From Cohnella ginsengisoli (GTDB lineage Bacteria > Bacillota > Bacilli > Paenibacillales > Paenibacillaceae), in assembly GCF_029525555.1 (NCBI RefSeq), contig NZ_JAPDHZ010000004.1, positions 248,001 through 312,000 on the forward strand: DNA of 64,000 bases, in the 5' to 3' direction. Shown here piece after piece: positions 29,436-38,472 of the stretch. The position numbers and the translations under genes were made by a program. A model generated the notes under the pieces. That model worked only from the letters and a program-made list of their open reading frames with translations. It was not told the origin of the DNA and made no database searches. The stretch's first letter is position 1. Each line of letters opens with the position of its first letter.

Positions 29436-30554
29436 ATGCGTATCGTGTTGACCGGCGGCGGAACCGGCGGCCATATTTATCCCGCGCTCGCCATCGGCCG
29501 CGAGGCCGAGCGGCGCGATCCGGGCAGCGAGCTGCTGTACATCGGCACGAAGCGGGGGCTCGAGAGCCGGATCGTACCCGAGCGGGGCGTGCGCTTCGAG
29601 AGCATCGACATTACCGGCATCCGAAGATCGTTGTCCCTGGAAAATGTTCGCACCGCCCTCCGGTTCGTCCGCGGGGTGCGGCGCGCCAAATCGCTGCTGC
29701 GGGAATTCAGGCCCGACGCGGTCGTCGGCACAGGCGGCTACGTATGCGGGCCTGTCGTCTATGCGGCGGCGAAGCTCGGCATCCCGACGCTGCTGCACGA
29801 GCAAAACGTCGTTCCCGGCCTGACGAACAAGTTTTTAAGCCGCTATGCGGATGCGGTCGCCGTCAGCTTCGCCGACTCCAAGCCGCATTTCGCCAGAGTC
29901 AAAAGCGTGGAATACGCCGGCAATCCTTGCGCGACGGCCATTCTCGGGGGCGACCCCATTCGCGGTTACGCCTCGCTGGGACTTTCGCCGGGCACGCGGT
30001 TTGTGCTGATCGTCGGCGGCAGCCGGGGCGCGCAAACGCTGAACCGGGCGGCCGGTGAAGCGGCGGCCAAGCTTGTCGGCTTGCCGGACGTGCATTTTGT
30101 GTTTGCCTCCGGCGAGCGGTATTATGAGGAGCTGAAGGCGGAGATCGACCGGATCGCGGATCCGGCCGTCGCGAGCCGGCTCCACGTCAAGCCGTACATA
30201 AGCAATATGGCGGAAGTGCTGGCGGCGACGTCGCTCGTCGTCGGCCGCGCCGGCGCTTCGTTTATCGCCGAATTCGCTGCGCTCGGCGTGCCGGCGATCT
30301 ACGTGCCTTCACCGAACGTGACGAACAACCATCAGCAAGCCAACGCCGAGAGCGTCGTCCGCGTCGGCGGCGGGATGATGATCCTGGAGCGCGAGCTTAC
30401 CGGCGCCAAGCTGTACGAGGCGGTCGCCGGCATCATGGGCGACGAATCCCGCCGTGTCAAAATGGCGGAAGCGGCGAAGTCCATCGGCATGCCCGAGGCG
30501 GCCGGCGTTATTTACGACCAATTGCAACGAATCGTCCGCCGCGCGCGGACTTGA
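29436..30554 (+). CDS. murG: UDP-GlcNAc:lipid I transferase MurG
   Basis: Makes lipid II by adding GlcNAc to lipid I on the inner membrane face. 372 residues with LTGGGTGGHIYPALA, VVGTGGYVCGPV, LHEQNVVPGLTNK, IVGGSRGAQTLN, and GRAGASFIAEFAALGVPAIYVPSP. ATG at 29436 has GCGAGGTGA upstream. It starts 4 bases after the SEDS gene stop. Confidence 0.96.
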   Translation: MRIVLTGGGTGGHIYPALAIGREAERRDPGSELLYIGTKRGLESRIVPERGVRFESIDITGIRRSLSLENVRTALRFVRGVRRAKSLLREFRPDAVVGTGGYVCGPVVYAAAKLGIPTLLHEQNVVPGLTNKFLSRYADAVAVSFADSKPHFARVKSVEYAGNPCATAILGGDPIRGYASLGLSPGTRFVLIVGGSRGAQTLNRAAGEAAAKLVGLPDVHFVFASGERYYEELKAEIDRIADPAVASRLHVKPYISNMAEVLAATSLVVGRAGASFIAEFAALGVPAIYVPSPNVTNNHQQANAESVVRVGGGMMILERELTGAKLYEAVAGIMGDESRRVKMAEAAKSIGMPEAAGVIYDQLQRIVRRART

Positions 30555-30736
30555 CTAGCATAGAAGGACTGCGGAGCCGCCGCTGACGCGACGGCGTCGA
30601 CGGCAAACTGGGCGATTGTCACCATGCCGGGCGGCGCGACATACGATAGGGTGTGGTCGCGGCTGTCCGCAATGATGAGCCGGGCGCCTTCGTATAAAAC
30701 CCGCAGCTCCTTAGAATGAATTGGAGGAGATATTGA

Positions 30737-31642
30737 ATGGAGCAGTTGATCGCGGACCTGGAACGGTCGTATTCGGGGGTCGTCAAGCAAGGCGAGCCGC
30801 TGGCGCCCTATACGACCTGGAAAATCGGCGGCCCCGCCGACTTGTTCCTCGTACCGGCAGACGCGGAGCAGTTGGCTTCGGCCATCGCCGTGCTCGGCCG
30901 GCACGGCGTCCCCTGGACCGTCCTCGGACGCGGCTCCAACACGCTCGTTGCCGACCGCGGCGTCCGAGGCGCGGTGATCAAGCTGGGCGGCGGATTCGAC
31001 GCGGCGCGGTTTGAGGGCAACCTCGTTTTCGCGGGCGGATCGTATTCGTTCATCAAGCTGTCGGTCATGGCGGGCAAAGAAGGGCTTACCGGCCTTGAAT
31101 TCGCCAGCGGCATTCCCGGCAACGTAGGCGGGGCGGTTTATATGAACGCGGGGGCGCATCATTCGGACGTTTCGCGCATCTTAAAGTCGGCCGACATCGT
31201 CTGGGAAGACGGTTCGAGAGGGACGTACGGCAACGAGGAAATGCGTTTCGGCTACCGTCATTCGATTTTGCACGAAAAAAGGGGCATCGTGACCGAGGCG
31301 GTGTTCGCCCTGGAGCCCGGCGACCGCAAGGAGATTGCCGCCATGCTGGCTTCCTACAAGGATCGGAGACTGCGCACGCAGCCGCTGCAGCTTGCCTGCG
31401 CGGGCAGCGTATTTCGCAATCCGGAGGGAGACCACGCCGCGAGACTGATCGAGGCTGCAGGCCTGAAAGGCGCCAGGGAGGGCGGAGCCGTCGTGTCGGA
31501 GCTGCACGCCAACTTCATCGTTAACGAAGACCATGCGACGGCCGAAGACGTGCTCGCCTTGATGGAACGCGTAAGACGGACCGTAAACGAACGGTTCGGA
31601 ATATTACTCGCACCCGAGGTGCTCCTGATGGGCGAGCGGTAA
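30737..31642 (+). CDS. murB: UDP-N-acetylenolpyruvoylglucosamine reductase MurB
   Basis: FAD/NADPH enzyme that reduces UDP-GlcNAc-enolpyruvate to UDP-MurNAc. 301 residues of the short type-II (Firmicute) form: TTWKIGGPADLFL, GRGSNTLVADRG, ASGIPGNVGGAVYMNAGAH, a catalytic-serine region CAGSVFRNPEGD and ELHANFIVN. ATG at 30737 follows TTGGAGGAG. A 182-base spacer after murG precedes it. Confidence 0.95.
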   Translation: MEQLIADLERSYSGVVKQGEPLAPYTTWKIGGPADLFLVPADAEQLASAIAVLGRHGVPWTVLGRGSNTLVADRGVRGAVIKLGGGFDAARFEGNLVFAGGSYSFIKLSVMAGKEGLTGLEFASGIPGNVGGAVYMNAGAHHSDVSRILKSADIVWEDGSRGTYGNEEMRFGYRHSILHEKRGIVTEAVFALEPGDRKEIAAMLASYKDRRLRTQPLQLACAGSVFRNPEGDHAARLIEAAGLKGAREGGAVVSELHANFIVNEDHATAEDVLALMERVRRTVNERFGILLAPEVLLMGER

Positions 31643-31659
31643 TTCCGGAGGTGAATTCC

Positions 31660-32919
31660 TTGGACAAACTGGTGATTGAAGGCGGCAAACCGCTTTCGGG
31701 CACCATCCGCATCCATGGAGCCAAGAACGCCGCCCTGCCGATCCTGGCCGCGACGCTGCTCGCCCAGGAGCCGGTAACTCTTCGCAACATTCCGAAGCTG
31801 CTGGATATCGAAGTCATGCTGGACATCATGCGGGATCTCGGTTGCGCCGTGCTGCGCCGCGGCGACGTGGTGACGATCGACGGCACGGTCGCGAGCTCCT
31901 CGCACGTACCCGAGCGTTTGATGCGCCTGATGCGCTCCTCCGTCTTTTTGATGGGACCGCTGCTCGCCAGATTCGGCGAGGTGCAGGTCTATCAGCCGGG
32001 CGGCTGCGCGATCGGCGAACGCAAGATCGATCTTCATCTTCGCGGGCTTGCCGCGTTGGGGGCGGAGATCGAAGAGACGGGCAGCCGCATCGTATGCAAA
32101 GCGGTCCGCTTGACCGGCGCGGAGATCAGCCTGGATTTTCCAAGCGTCGGCGCGACTGAAAATATTATGATGGCGGCCGTTATGGCGAACGGACGCACGA
32201 CGATCATCGGCGCCGCCCGCGAGCCCGAGATCCAGGACCTGCAGCGGTTTCTCAACGCGATCGGCGCGAAGGTCCGGGGCGCGGGCACGGACACGATCAC
32301 GATCGACGGTACGGAGAACCTTGGCGGCTGCGATTTTCAGATTATTCCTGACCGGATCGTGACCGGCACGGCGATGGTCGCGGCCGCCGCGACACGCGGC
32401 GAGGTCACGCTCGAAGGCGCGGAATCCGCGCATTTGATCTCTCTTATTCACGTCATGCGCCGCGCCGGTGTTCACATCGAGACCGGGGATGGTATAATAA
32501 GAGTCGGCGCCAAGGGCCGGCCGCGAGCGGTCGACCGCATCGTCACTTCTCCTTATCCCGCTTTTCCGACCGATATGCAGGCGCAGCTCATGGTGCTGCT
32601 GTCGCTGGCGGGCGGCGTCAGCGTTATTAAGGAGACGGTGTTCGAGGGACGCTTCAAGCATGTAGACGAATTATGCCGCATGGGCGCCGACATTCGCATC
32701 GACTTGAATTCCGCGATCGTCCGGGGCGTGCCAAGGCTCTACGGGACGACGGTCGAAGCTACGGACCTTCGCGCCGGCGCCGCGTTAGTGATCGCGGGGC
32801 TTGCCGCGCAGGGCAGGACGACCGTCGAGCAGGTTCATCATATCGACCGGGGTTACGACGAGATCGAGCGCATGTTCGGGAGCTTGGGCGGCGATATCTC
32901 TCGCGTCTCCGACAGCTAG
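31660..32919 (+). CDS. murA: UDP-GlcNAc 1-carboxyvinyltransferase MurA
   Basis: First committed step of peptidoglycan synthesis; target of fosfomycin. 419 residues: GGKPLSGTIRIHGAKNAALP, the active-site loop QPGGCAIGERKID with the catalytic Cys at residue 116, and PYPAFPTDMQAQ. TTG at 31660 has GGAGG 8 bases upstream and gives the standard MDKLVIEGG start; GTG at 31651 overlaps that site. Cys at the active site predicts fosfomycin sensitivity of the enzyme. Confidence 0.95.
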   Translation: MDKLVIEGGKPLSGTIRIHGAKNAALPILAATLLAQEPVTLRNIPKLLDIEVMLDIMRDLGCAVLRRGDVVTIDGTVASSSHVPERLMRLMRSSVFLMGPLLARFGEVQVYQPGGCAIGERKIDLHLRGLAALGAEIEETGSRIVCKAVRLTGAEISLDFPSVGATENIMMAAVMANGRTTIIGAAREPEIQDLQRFLNAIGAKVRGAGTDTITIDGTENLGGCDFQIIPDRIVTGTAMVAAAATRGEVTLEGAESAHLISLIHVMRRAGVHIETGDGIIRVGAKGRPRAVDRIVTSPYPAFPTDMQAQLMVLLSLAGGVSVIKETVFEGRFKHVDELCRMGADIRIDLNSAIVRGVPRLYGTTVEATDLRAGAALVIAGLAAQGRTTVEQVHHIDRGYDEIERMFGSLGGDISRVSDS

Positions 32920-33100
32920 ACAAATGAAGCGACGATCGACCGGGAGGGATAAGCGTATTTTGCTTATCCGCTTCCGGGCCGGCGGGGGGAGCGGGGATTT
33001 TCGCTTTCGATCGTCCGCCCGGGCGGGCCGCCTTTGCTTTTTCGGACTTGGGACAAGCTATGCGTTTCCGCCGGCTGTCGAGAGGAGAGCGTTTGCAAGA

Positions 33101-33860
33101 TGATAGAGCGAATTCCCGCTTTGCCGCGGGAACAGGCGGGGACGAGACGACGCGGGGGGGGAAGCTGCTGTGGATCGTCATTGCCTTGTTCGTCGCGGTG
33201 TTGATCGTATTGTTTTTCAGATCCTCTTTATCCCGCATCAGCGTGATAGAGATTCAGGGCTTGACTTATTTGAACCAAGACCAGGTCAGCGCCCAGCTCG
33301 GCGTAGGGATCGGAGATTCTTTTTTTATGCCGGCTTCGGACAAGCTGGCTCAGCGGGTTAAGCGACTGCCTCAGATCAAGGATGTCCGGGTCGCAAAGCA
33401 TTTTCCAGGCAAGCTCGAAGTTAGGGTACAGGAGTATGCGCCCGTGGCGATCGAATTGGACGGCAAAGGCGGGCTATCCGTCGTCCTGGCCAATGGCATC
33501 GGCGTGCAGCCTGCTGCCGGCAGCGCGCTTCCGGCCAAGCCCGTGCTTACGGGCTGGAGGAAGAACGACCCGCAGCGGGCGGCATTGTGCCAGGCGCTGG
33601 GCGGCTTGACTGCCGAAGGGATCGAAGACTTTTCGGAGATCTCTCCGGATCCTTCAAGCGCATATCCCGACAGGATTCGCATTTTCACGCGCTCCGGGTT
33701 CGACGTGCTGACGACCGTCGGCAAGCTCAAGGACAAGATCGCGATACTGAGCGAGCTGGTGGAGAATAGGGAGCCGGGAACGGTGGTCCTGCTCGATTCG
33801 GACACGTACTCGCCTTATTCGGCACAAACGGACCCGTCCGGCGACGAAGAAGCCCCGTAA
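33101..33860 (+). CDS. divIB: Cell division protein DivIB/FtsQ (frame break at 33154-33161)
   Basis: Bitopic divisome protein: cytoplasmic tail, membrane helix (LLWIVIALFVAVLIVLFF), POTRA domain (ISVIEIQGLTYLNQDQVSAQ), and beta domain. An open frame begins at 33048, but its N-terminus is not family-like. ATG at 33101 with GAGAGGAG upstream reads MIERIPALPREQAGTRRRG, typical of DivIB, and meets the helix only if the G8 run 33154-33161 is G6 or G9. I prefer this start. The end overlaps nothing and ftsA follows after 317 bases. Confidence 0.85.
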
Positions 33861-34177
33861 CTTAAGGAAAAGGGCTCTACTCAATCGCGCGGTTTAATGC
33901 TAGAATTTTCGTATGCATTCGCCGCGTTCATAACGGGAGCGAGTCATCGCATCAGGCAAAATTGCTAGAATGAGGGAACTAAATTTTTTGTTGAAAAAAA
34001 GAGGGAAAATCCCGTCTGCGTTGAATAAGTACTGAATGTGTACCGATTTGGCTTCGTTCGGAACCCCTTGAACAACTCCTCATTCCGTAACGGATTTCAA
34101 TAAGTCGCGACCAAACTAACGAATGGCCGGACGGCCGGATTGCAAAGTTTTGATGTATTTACGGGAGGTGCCACCGG
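33861..34177 (+). other. AT-rich spacer before ftsA
   Basis: 317 bases without a gene. It carries the predicted sigma-H promoter (34002-34028) and the ftsA ribosome site. The ylxW/ylxX/sbp genes found here in Bacillus are absent. Confidence 0.6.
34002..34028 (+). promoter_or_regulatory. Predicted sigma-H promoter for ftsA-ftsZ
   Basis: AGGGAAA (34002-34008), 11-bp spacer, GTTGAATAA (34020-34028) fits the sigma-H consensus AGGAWWW-N11/12-RNNGAATWW. In Bacillus subtilis one of the ftsAZ promoters is sigma-H dependent and supports the septation switch at sporulation. Confidence 0.6.
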
Positions 34178-35425
34178 TTGAGCAACAACGACCTCATCGT
34201 CAGTCTGGACATCGGAACCTCTAAGGTTCGGGTGATTATCGGAGAAATAAGCAACGGAGCGATTAATATCATCGGCGTCGGATCGGCGGATTCGGACGGC
34301 ATCCGAAAAGGCGCCATCGTCGACATCGATCAGACGGTCCAATCCATCCGCAACGCCGTGGACCATGCCGAGCGCATGGTGGGCATCACCATCGGCGAAG
34401 TGTATGTCGGCATCGCGGGCAACCATATCGCGCTGCAGAGCAATCACGGCGTCGTGGCCGTCTCGAACGAAGACAGGGAGATTGGGGAAGACGACATCGA
34501 GCGCGTGCTGCAGGCGGCCAAGGTCGTCGCGCTGCCTCCGGAGCGGGAGATCATCGGGCTGCTGCCCAAGCAGTTTCTCGTAGACGGACTGGCGGGCATC
34601 CAGGATCCGCGCGGCATGATCGGCGTGCGGCTCGAAGTCGAATGCACGATCATTACCGGGACGAAGGCTGCCGTACATAACCTCATGCGCTGCGTCGAGA
34701 AGGCCGGCTTGCGTATTTCCGGCATCGTGTTGATGTCGCTTGCTTCGGGCATGATGGCGTTAACGAAGGACGAAAAGCAAATGGGGACCGTGCTGGCCGA
34801 CATCGGCGCCGGCTCCACCACGATCGCTGTATTCGAAGGCGGCAGCCTTGCCGCGGTATCGACGCTGCCGATCGGCGGGGACTACGTGACGAGCGATATC
34901 TGCTACGGTCTCAAGACGCAGACCGAGCACGCCGAGAAAATTAAGCTGAAGTACGGATGCGCGCGCCAAGACGAGGCGGCGGACGACGTCCGCTTCAAGG
35001 TGATGCGGGTCGGCAGCAACGTGGAAAAGGAATTTTCACAGGTTGATCTGGCCAATATCATCGAGCCGCGCATGCAGGAGATTTTCCATATGATCCGTCA
35101 AGAGGTCAAGCGTCTTGGGTATCTGGACAAGCTCAACGGCTACGTCCTGACGGGCGGCTCCGTATCCATGCCAAGCGTCCTGTCTCTCGCGCAGATCGAG
35201 CTCGAAGCAAGCGTAAGGATCGCGGTTCCCGATTTTATCGGAGTGCGGGATCCATCGTACAGCAGCGGCGTCGGCATGATCCAATACGTGATGAAGTACG
35301 TGCGAACCCGGGGAGCTCCGCCGGCCAAGCGGCCTGCGAAGAGCAAAGCGGCTGCGGCCAGCGCGCCGGCAAGCAAGACGGGCGTCATGGAGTGGTTTAA
35401 GAATATGTTCAAGGAATTCATATAA
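34178..35425 (+). CDS. ftsA: Cell division protein FtsA
   Basis: Actin-like membrane tether of FtsZ. 415 residues: VSLDIGTSKVRVIIGE, GIAGNHIALQS in the SHS2 domain, ADIGAGSTTIAVFEGG, and LTGGSVSMP. An amphipathic C-terminal helix (MEWFKNMFKEFI) would bind the membrane. TTG at 34178 follows GGGAGGTG. ftsZ follows after 49 bases. Confidence 0.96.
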   Translation: MSNNDLIVSLDIGTSKVRVIIGEISNGAINIIGVGSADSDGIRKGAIVDIDQTVQSIRNAVDHAERMVGITIGEVYVGIAGNHIALQSNHGVVAVSNEDREIGEDDIERVLQAAKVVALPPEREIIGLLPKQFLVDGLAGIQDPRGMIGVRLEVECTIITGTKAAVHNLMRCVEKAGLRISGIVLMSLASGMMALTKDEKQMGTVLADIGAGSTTIAVFEGGSLAAVSTLPIGGDYVTSDICYGLKTQTEHAEKIKLKYGCARQDEAADDVRFKVMRVGSNVEKEFSQVDLANIIEPRMQEIFHMIRQEVKRLGYLDKLNGYVLTGGSVSMPSVLSLAQIELEASVRIAVPDFIGVRDPSYSSGVGMIQYVMKYVRTRGAPPAKRPAKSKAAAASAPASKTGVMEWFKNMFKEFI

Positions 35426-35474
35426 GCCGCCACTGACGAAGATTCACCAGCGAAGCGAGGAGGAGTATTGAAAT

Positions 35475-36608
35475 ATGTTGGAATTTGATTTTGAAATGGA
35501 ACCGCTCGCGAAAATTAAAGTCATCGGGGTCGGTGGCGGAGGCAGCAACGCAGTTAACCGCATGATCGAAAACGGCGTCAAGGGCGTCGAGTTCATTACC
35601 GTTAATACCGACGCGCAAGCGCTGCACCTGACCAAGTCCGAACAAAAGCTGCAAATCGGCGACAAGCTGACTCGCGGACTCGGAGCGGGCGCGAACCCGG
35701 ACGTCGGCAAAAAAGCGGCGGAAGAATCCCGGGACGGCATCATGAACACGCTCAAAGGCGCGGACATGGTATTCGTTACCGCCGGCATGGGCGGCGGCAC
35801 GGGCACGGGCGCTGCGCCGGTCATCGCCGAACTGGCCAAGGAATGCGGCGCGCTGACCGTCGGCGTCGTAACGCGGCCGTTTACGTTCGAAGGACGCAAG
35901 CGCTCCGGACAGGCTGAGCTGGGCATCGAAGCGCTCAAGGAAAAGGTTGATACGCTGATCGTCATCCCGAACGACCGGCTGCTGGAGATCGTCGACAAGA
36001 AGACGCCGATGATGGAAGCGTTCCGCGAAGCCGACAACGTCCTTCGCCAGGCGGTTCAGGGCATCTCCGACCTGATCGCCGTGCCCGGATTGATCAACCT
36101 CGACTTTGCGGATGTCAAGACGATCATGACGGAGCGCGGCTCCGCCCTGATGGGGATCGGCGTCGCCTCCGGCGAAAACCGCGCGATGGACGCGGCGCGC
36201 AAGGCGATCATGAGCCCGCTGCTCGAGACGTCGATCGAAGGCGCGCGCGGAATTATCATGAACATTACGGGCGGCTCGAATCTGTCGCTCTTCGAGGTCA
36301 ACGAAGCGGCAGAAATCGTCATTTCGGCCTCAGACCCCGAAGTGAACATGATCTTCGGCGCCAGCATCGACGACAGCATGAAGGACGATATCAAAGTCAC
36401 GGTTATTGCGACTGGCTTTGAGCACAAGGGCCCGGTTCGCCGGCCGATCACTTCTTCTTCGCCTCAATCGAATCCGGCTTCGCAGACCGAGCACCAGGAC
36501 AACCGCGCGAGCGGCCACAATCTGCGTCCGTTCGGCGGCGGTTCGACTTCCAGCGAGCAGTTGGACATTCCGGCGTTTTTGCGGAATCGCCCGCGCGGCG
36601 ACCGTTAA
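35475..36608 (+). CDS. ftsZ: Cell division protein FtsZ
   Basis: Tubulin-like GTPase of the Z-ring. 377 residues with IGVGGGGSNAVNRM, GTP-binding GGGTGTG at 106-112, NLDFADVKTIM, a variable linker rich in Ser/Gln/Asn, and the conserved C-terminal peptide DIPAFLRNR that binds FtsA and SepF. ATG at 35475 with GGAGGAG upstream. A terminator follows. Confidence 0.97.
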   Translation: MLEFDFEMEPLAKIKVIGVGGGGSNAVNRMIENGVKGVEFITVNTDAQALHLTKSEQKLQIGDKLTRGLGAGANPDVGKKAAEESRDGIMNTLKGADMVFVTAGMGGGTGTGAAPVIAELAKECGALTVGVVTRPFTFEGRKRSGQAELGIEALKEKVDTLIVIPNDRLLEIVDKKTPMMEAFREADNVLRQAVQGISDLIAVPGLINLDFADVKTIMTERGSALMGIGVASGENRAMDAARKAIMSPLLETSIEGARGIIMNITGGSNLSLFEVNEAAEIVISASDPEVNMIFGASIDDSMKDDIKVTVIATGFEHKGPVRRPITSSSPQSNPASQTEHQDNRASGHNLRPFGGGSTSSEQLDIPAFLRNRPRGDR

Positions 36609-36667
36609 TATTCGGATCGAATCCGATACCGCGGCGCATTCAGACCTTAATAGCACCAAGCGATGTC

Positions 36668-36701
36668 GAGGACCGGCTAATGATGCGGTCTTCTTTTTTT
36701 T
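36668..36701 (+). terminator. Terminator after ftsZ
   Basis: GAGGACCG / CGGTCTTC with a 10-base loop and T8 tract. Confidence 0.8.
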
Positions 36702-36782
36702 GGCTTCGCGAAGAAGGTAATCTTCATTTGCCTGTCGAACTCTCTCAGCACAGCTTAGCAGGATCCGCACAGGAGGCACATG

Positions 36783-38115
36783 ATGTCCAATCCATATCGT
36801 TCCTTTACAACTATGCTGGCGGCATTCGTGGTCATCTTCGGCGTGTTTCTTTCTGCCGTCTCCTATTGGTTTATCTCTCATGAGCTGATCCGAGAGACGA
36901 GCGGCCTGACGCGCAATGCGGTCGTAACCTATATCGAGTCTTTGCCTGACGCGAAGAAACTGTTCGAGCAGTCTGCACCTCATGGTTCTTCCCCTGATCA
37001 AGCCGACGGAAGCGCGGCCGAGGATGGCCCTTCCAGTACTGAAGAAGAGCGGCTATTGGCTGACATTCGCGCGGCCTTCGATCCTTATGGAATTAAGGAT
37101 GTTCGTTTCGTGAATCTCGACGGTCGAGTGGGGTTTAGCTACCATCCTTTAAAAACAGGAAACACTTTAACCGGTCGCGAACGAGAGAGATTCGATAGAG
37201 CGATGCACGCGGGGAAGATGCTGGCGGATAAAACGTCCTCAGACCTGAATCTGTGGCTTCCGATCTCTTCTGACGATGGGACTTTGATCGGCGCAGCCGA
37301 AGTGTCCAAAGATTGGTCCGCGCAGAGCGCAAAAATACTCAAAATCAGTTTGACCATCATCGTCTTGCTGGCAGCAGGGATGACGCTGCTCTTTTTTTAG
37401 CCTGCGTCTAATCTTTCTGCGTTCATCGCGCGTCATCGCGCGCCAGAACAAAGAAATGAGCGAGATGCTCGAGCGTGTGCACCGTACCTATGATGAGTCG
37501 TTGCAGGCGATGAGCAGCGCGCTGGACAGCAGGGACAACGAGACGCAAGGTCATTCTCTGCGCGTCACCGCCTACGCCTGTTTACTGGGCAGACAAATGG
37601 GCATCGAAGGCGAACAATTAGAAATGCTTTATCGCGGCGCGCTGCTACACGATGTCGGCAAGATCGGCATTCCGGACGCTATACTGAGCAAGGATGGACC
37701 CTTGGACGAGATGGAATGGGCCATCATGCGAACGCACGTCAACATGGGCGTGCGAATGCTGGCGCATATCGAATTTTTAGGGCCGGCGCTGGACGTCGTC
37801 CGCTGCCACCATGAGCGCTGGGACGGCCTGGGTTATCCAAACGGCTTGCGTGGTGAAGAGATTCCCATATGCGCCAGAATTTTCGCCGTTTGCGATACCT
37901 ACGATGCCATTACTTCCGATCGTTCATATCGCGCTTCCAAATCCCACGAGACGGCAGTCGAGGAAATAAAACGATTTGCGGGCACCCAATTTTGTCCGGC
38001 GGTCGTGGAAGCCTTCATAAAGCTCCCCGCGGATACGATGCAGCGCGTTCGAGAGTTGTCGCAACAAGATATCCAATTCTTGTCGATGGACGAATGGCTC
38101 CCAAAACTCATTTAA
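36783..38115 (+). CDS. Membrane-anchored HD-GYP phosphodiesterase-like protein (frame break at 37392-37398)
   Basis: Two membrane helices flank an extracytoplasmic domain of about 150 residues (sensor-like); a C-terminal HD-GYP domain follows with ALLHDVGKIGIPDAIL and HHERWDGLGYPNGLRG, the full metal-binding and GYP signature, suggesting cyclic-di-nucleotide hydrolysis. ATG 36783 (second of two) follows AGGAGG. The frame stops at a T7 run (37392-37398); T6 restores TLLFFSLRLIFLRSS and links the second helix to the HD-GYP domain. It lies in the AT-richer island after ftsZ, where Bacillus has unrelated genes. Confidence 0.85.
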
Positions 38116-38137
38116 GTTCATGTTGTGAATGCAGTTT

Positions 38138-38165
38138 GCCTTCGCTTACGGCGGAGGCTTTTTTT
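38138..38165 (+). terminator. Terminator after HD-GYP gene
   Basis: GCCTTCGC / GCGGAGGC with a short loop and T7 tract. Confidence 0.85.
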
Positions 38166-38213
38166 ATTTGCTGCATGAAGGAAGGTATATTACCGCTCAT
38201 TTTTCCCTTTATC

Positions 38214-38389
38214 GACCTTATCCCTTTCGCTCAATCGGGCTGTGTGATATCATTCTTTTCTTGCTTTACTGACCTCATCCCCTTCGCTCATTATCAGCAG
38301 TCGAGCAGTGCTCAATCTCCTTTTTCAAACCTTATCCCTTTCGCTCATTGTGTTGTTTATCGCCTTATCGACCTTATCCCATTTGCTCA
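38214..38389 (+). repeat. Four direct copies of a 20-bp repeat
   Basis: GACCTTATCCCTTTCGCTCA at 38214-38233, with variants at 38271-38290, 38328-38347 and 38370-38389. Spacers are 37, 37 and 22 bases. On the other strand the core reads TGAGCRAANGGGATAAGG. The variable base N falls at first codon position if read as SERDKV, so conservation looks DNA-level rather than coding. Confidence 0.9.
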
Positions 38390-38408
38390 CTTTTTCTTCA
38401 GGTAAAGA

Positions 38409-38451
38409 TTGACATGTTCGAATCTCTATCTTAAAATAAGAACAAACGTTC
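38409..38451 (+). promoter_or_regulatory. Sigma-A promoter with LexA/DinR box
   Basis: TTGACA (38409-38414), 17-bp spacer, TAAAAT (38432-38437), then GAACAAACGTTC (38440-38451), an exact match to the core of the Bacillus LexA box (CGAACRNRYGTTYG). The palindrome would cover the transcription start, an ideal repressor position for SOS control of the next gene. Confidence 0.75.
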
Positions 38452-38472
38452 TTGTTTTTGGGGGGTTGGAAT

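Larger units (their letters stand above)
38116..38472 (+). other. Intergenic region: terminator, repeat array, SOS-type promoter
   Basis: 357 AT-rich bases without a credible gene. In order: a terminator (38138-38165), four copies of a 20-bp repeat (38214-38389), then a TTGACA/TAAAAT promoter and a LexA-type palindrome. Confidence 0.8.

Noticed and set aside
32493..32498. TATAAT inside murA as an internal promoter
   Set aside because: No suitable -35 was identified and it lies mid-gene; most likely chance.
33048..33100. divIB starting at 33048
   Set aside because: N-terminus from this start is not DivIB-like. ATG 33101 in another frame reads a typical DivIB start and meets the helix across the G8 run.
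38214..38389. CRISPR array
   Set aside because: Repeats are only 20 bp and diverged, spacers are unequal, inverted copies occur outside the array, and there are no cas genes.
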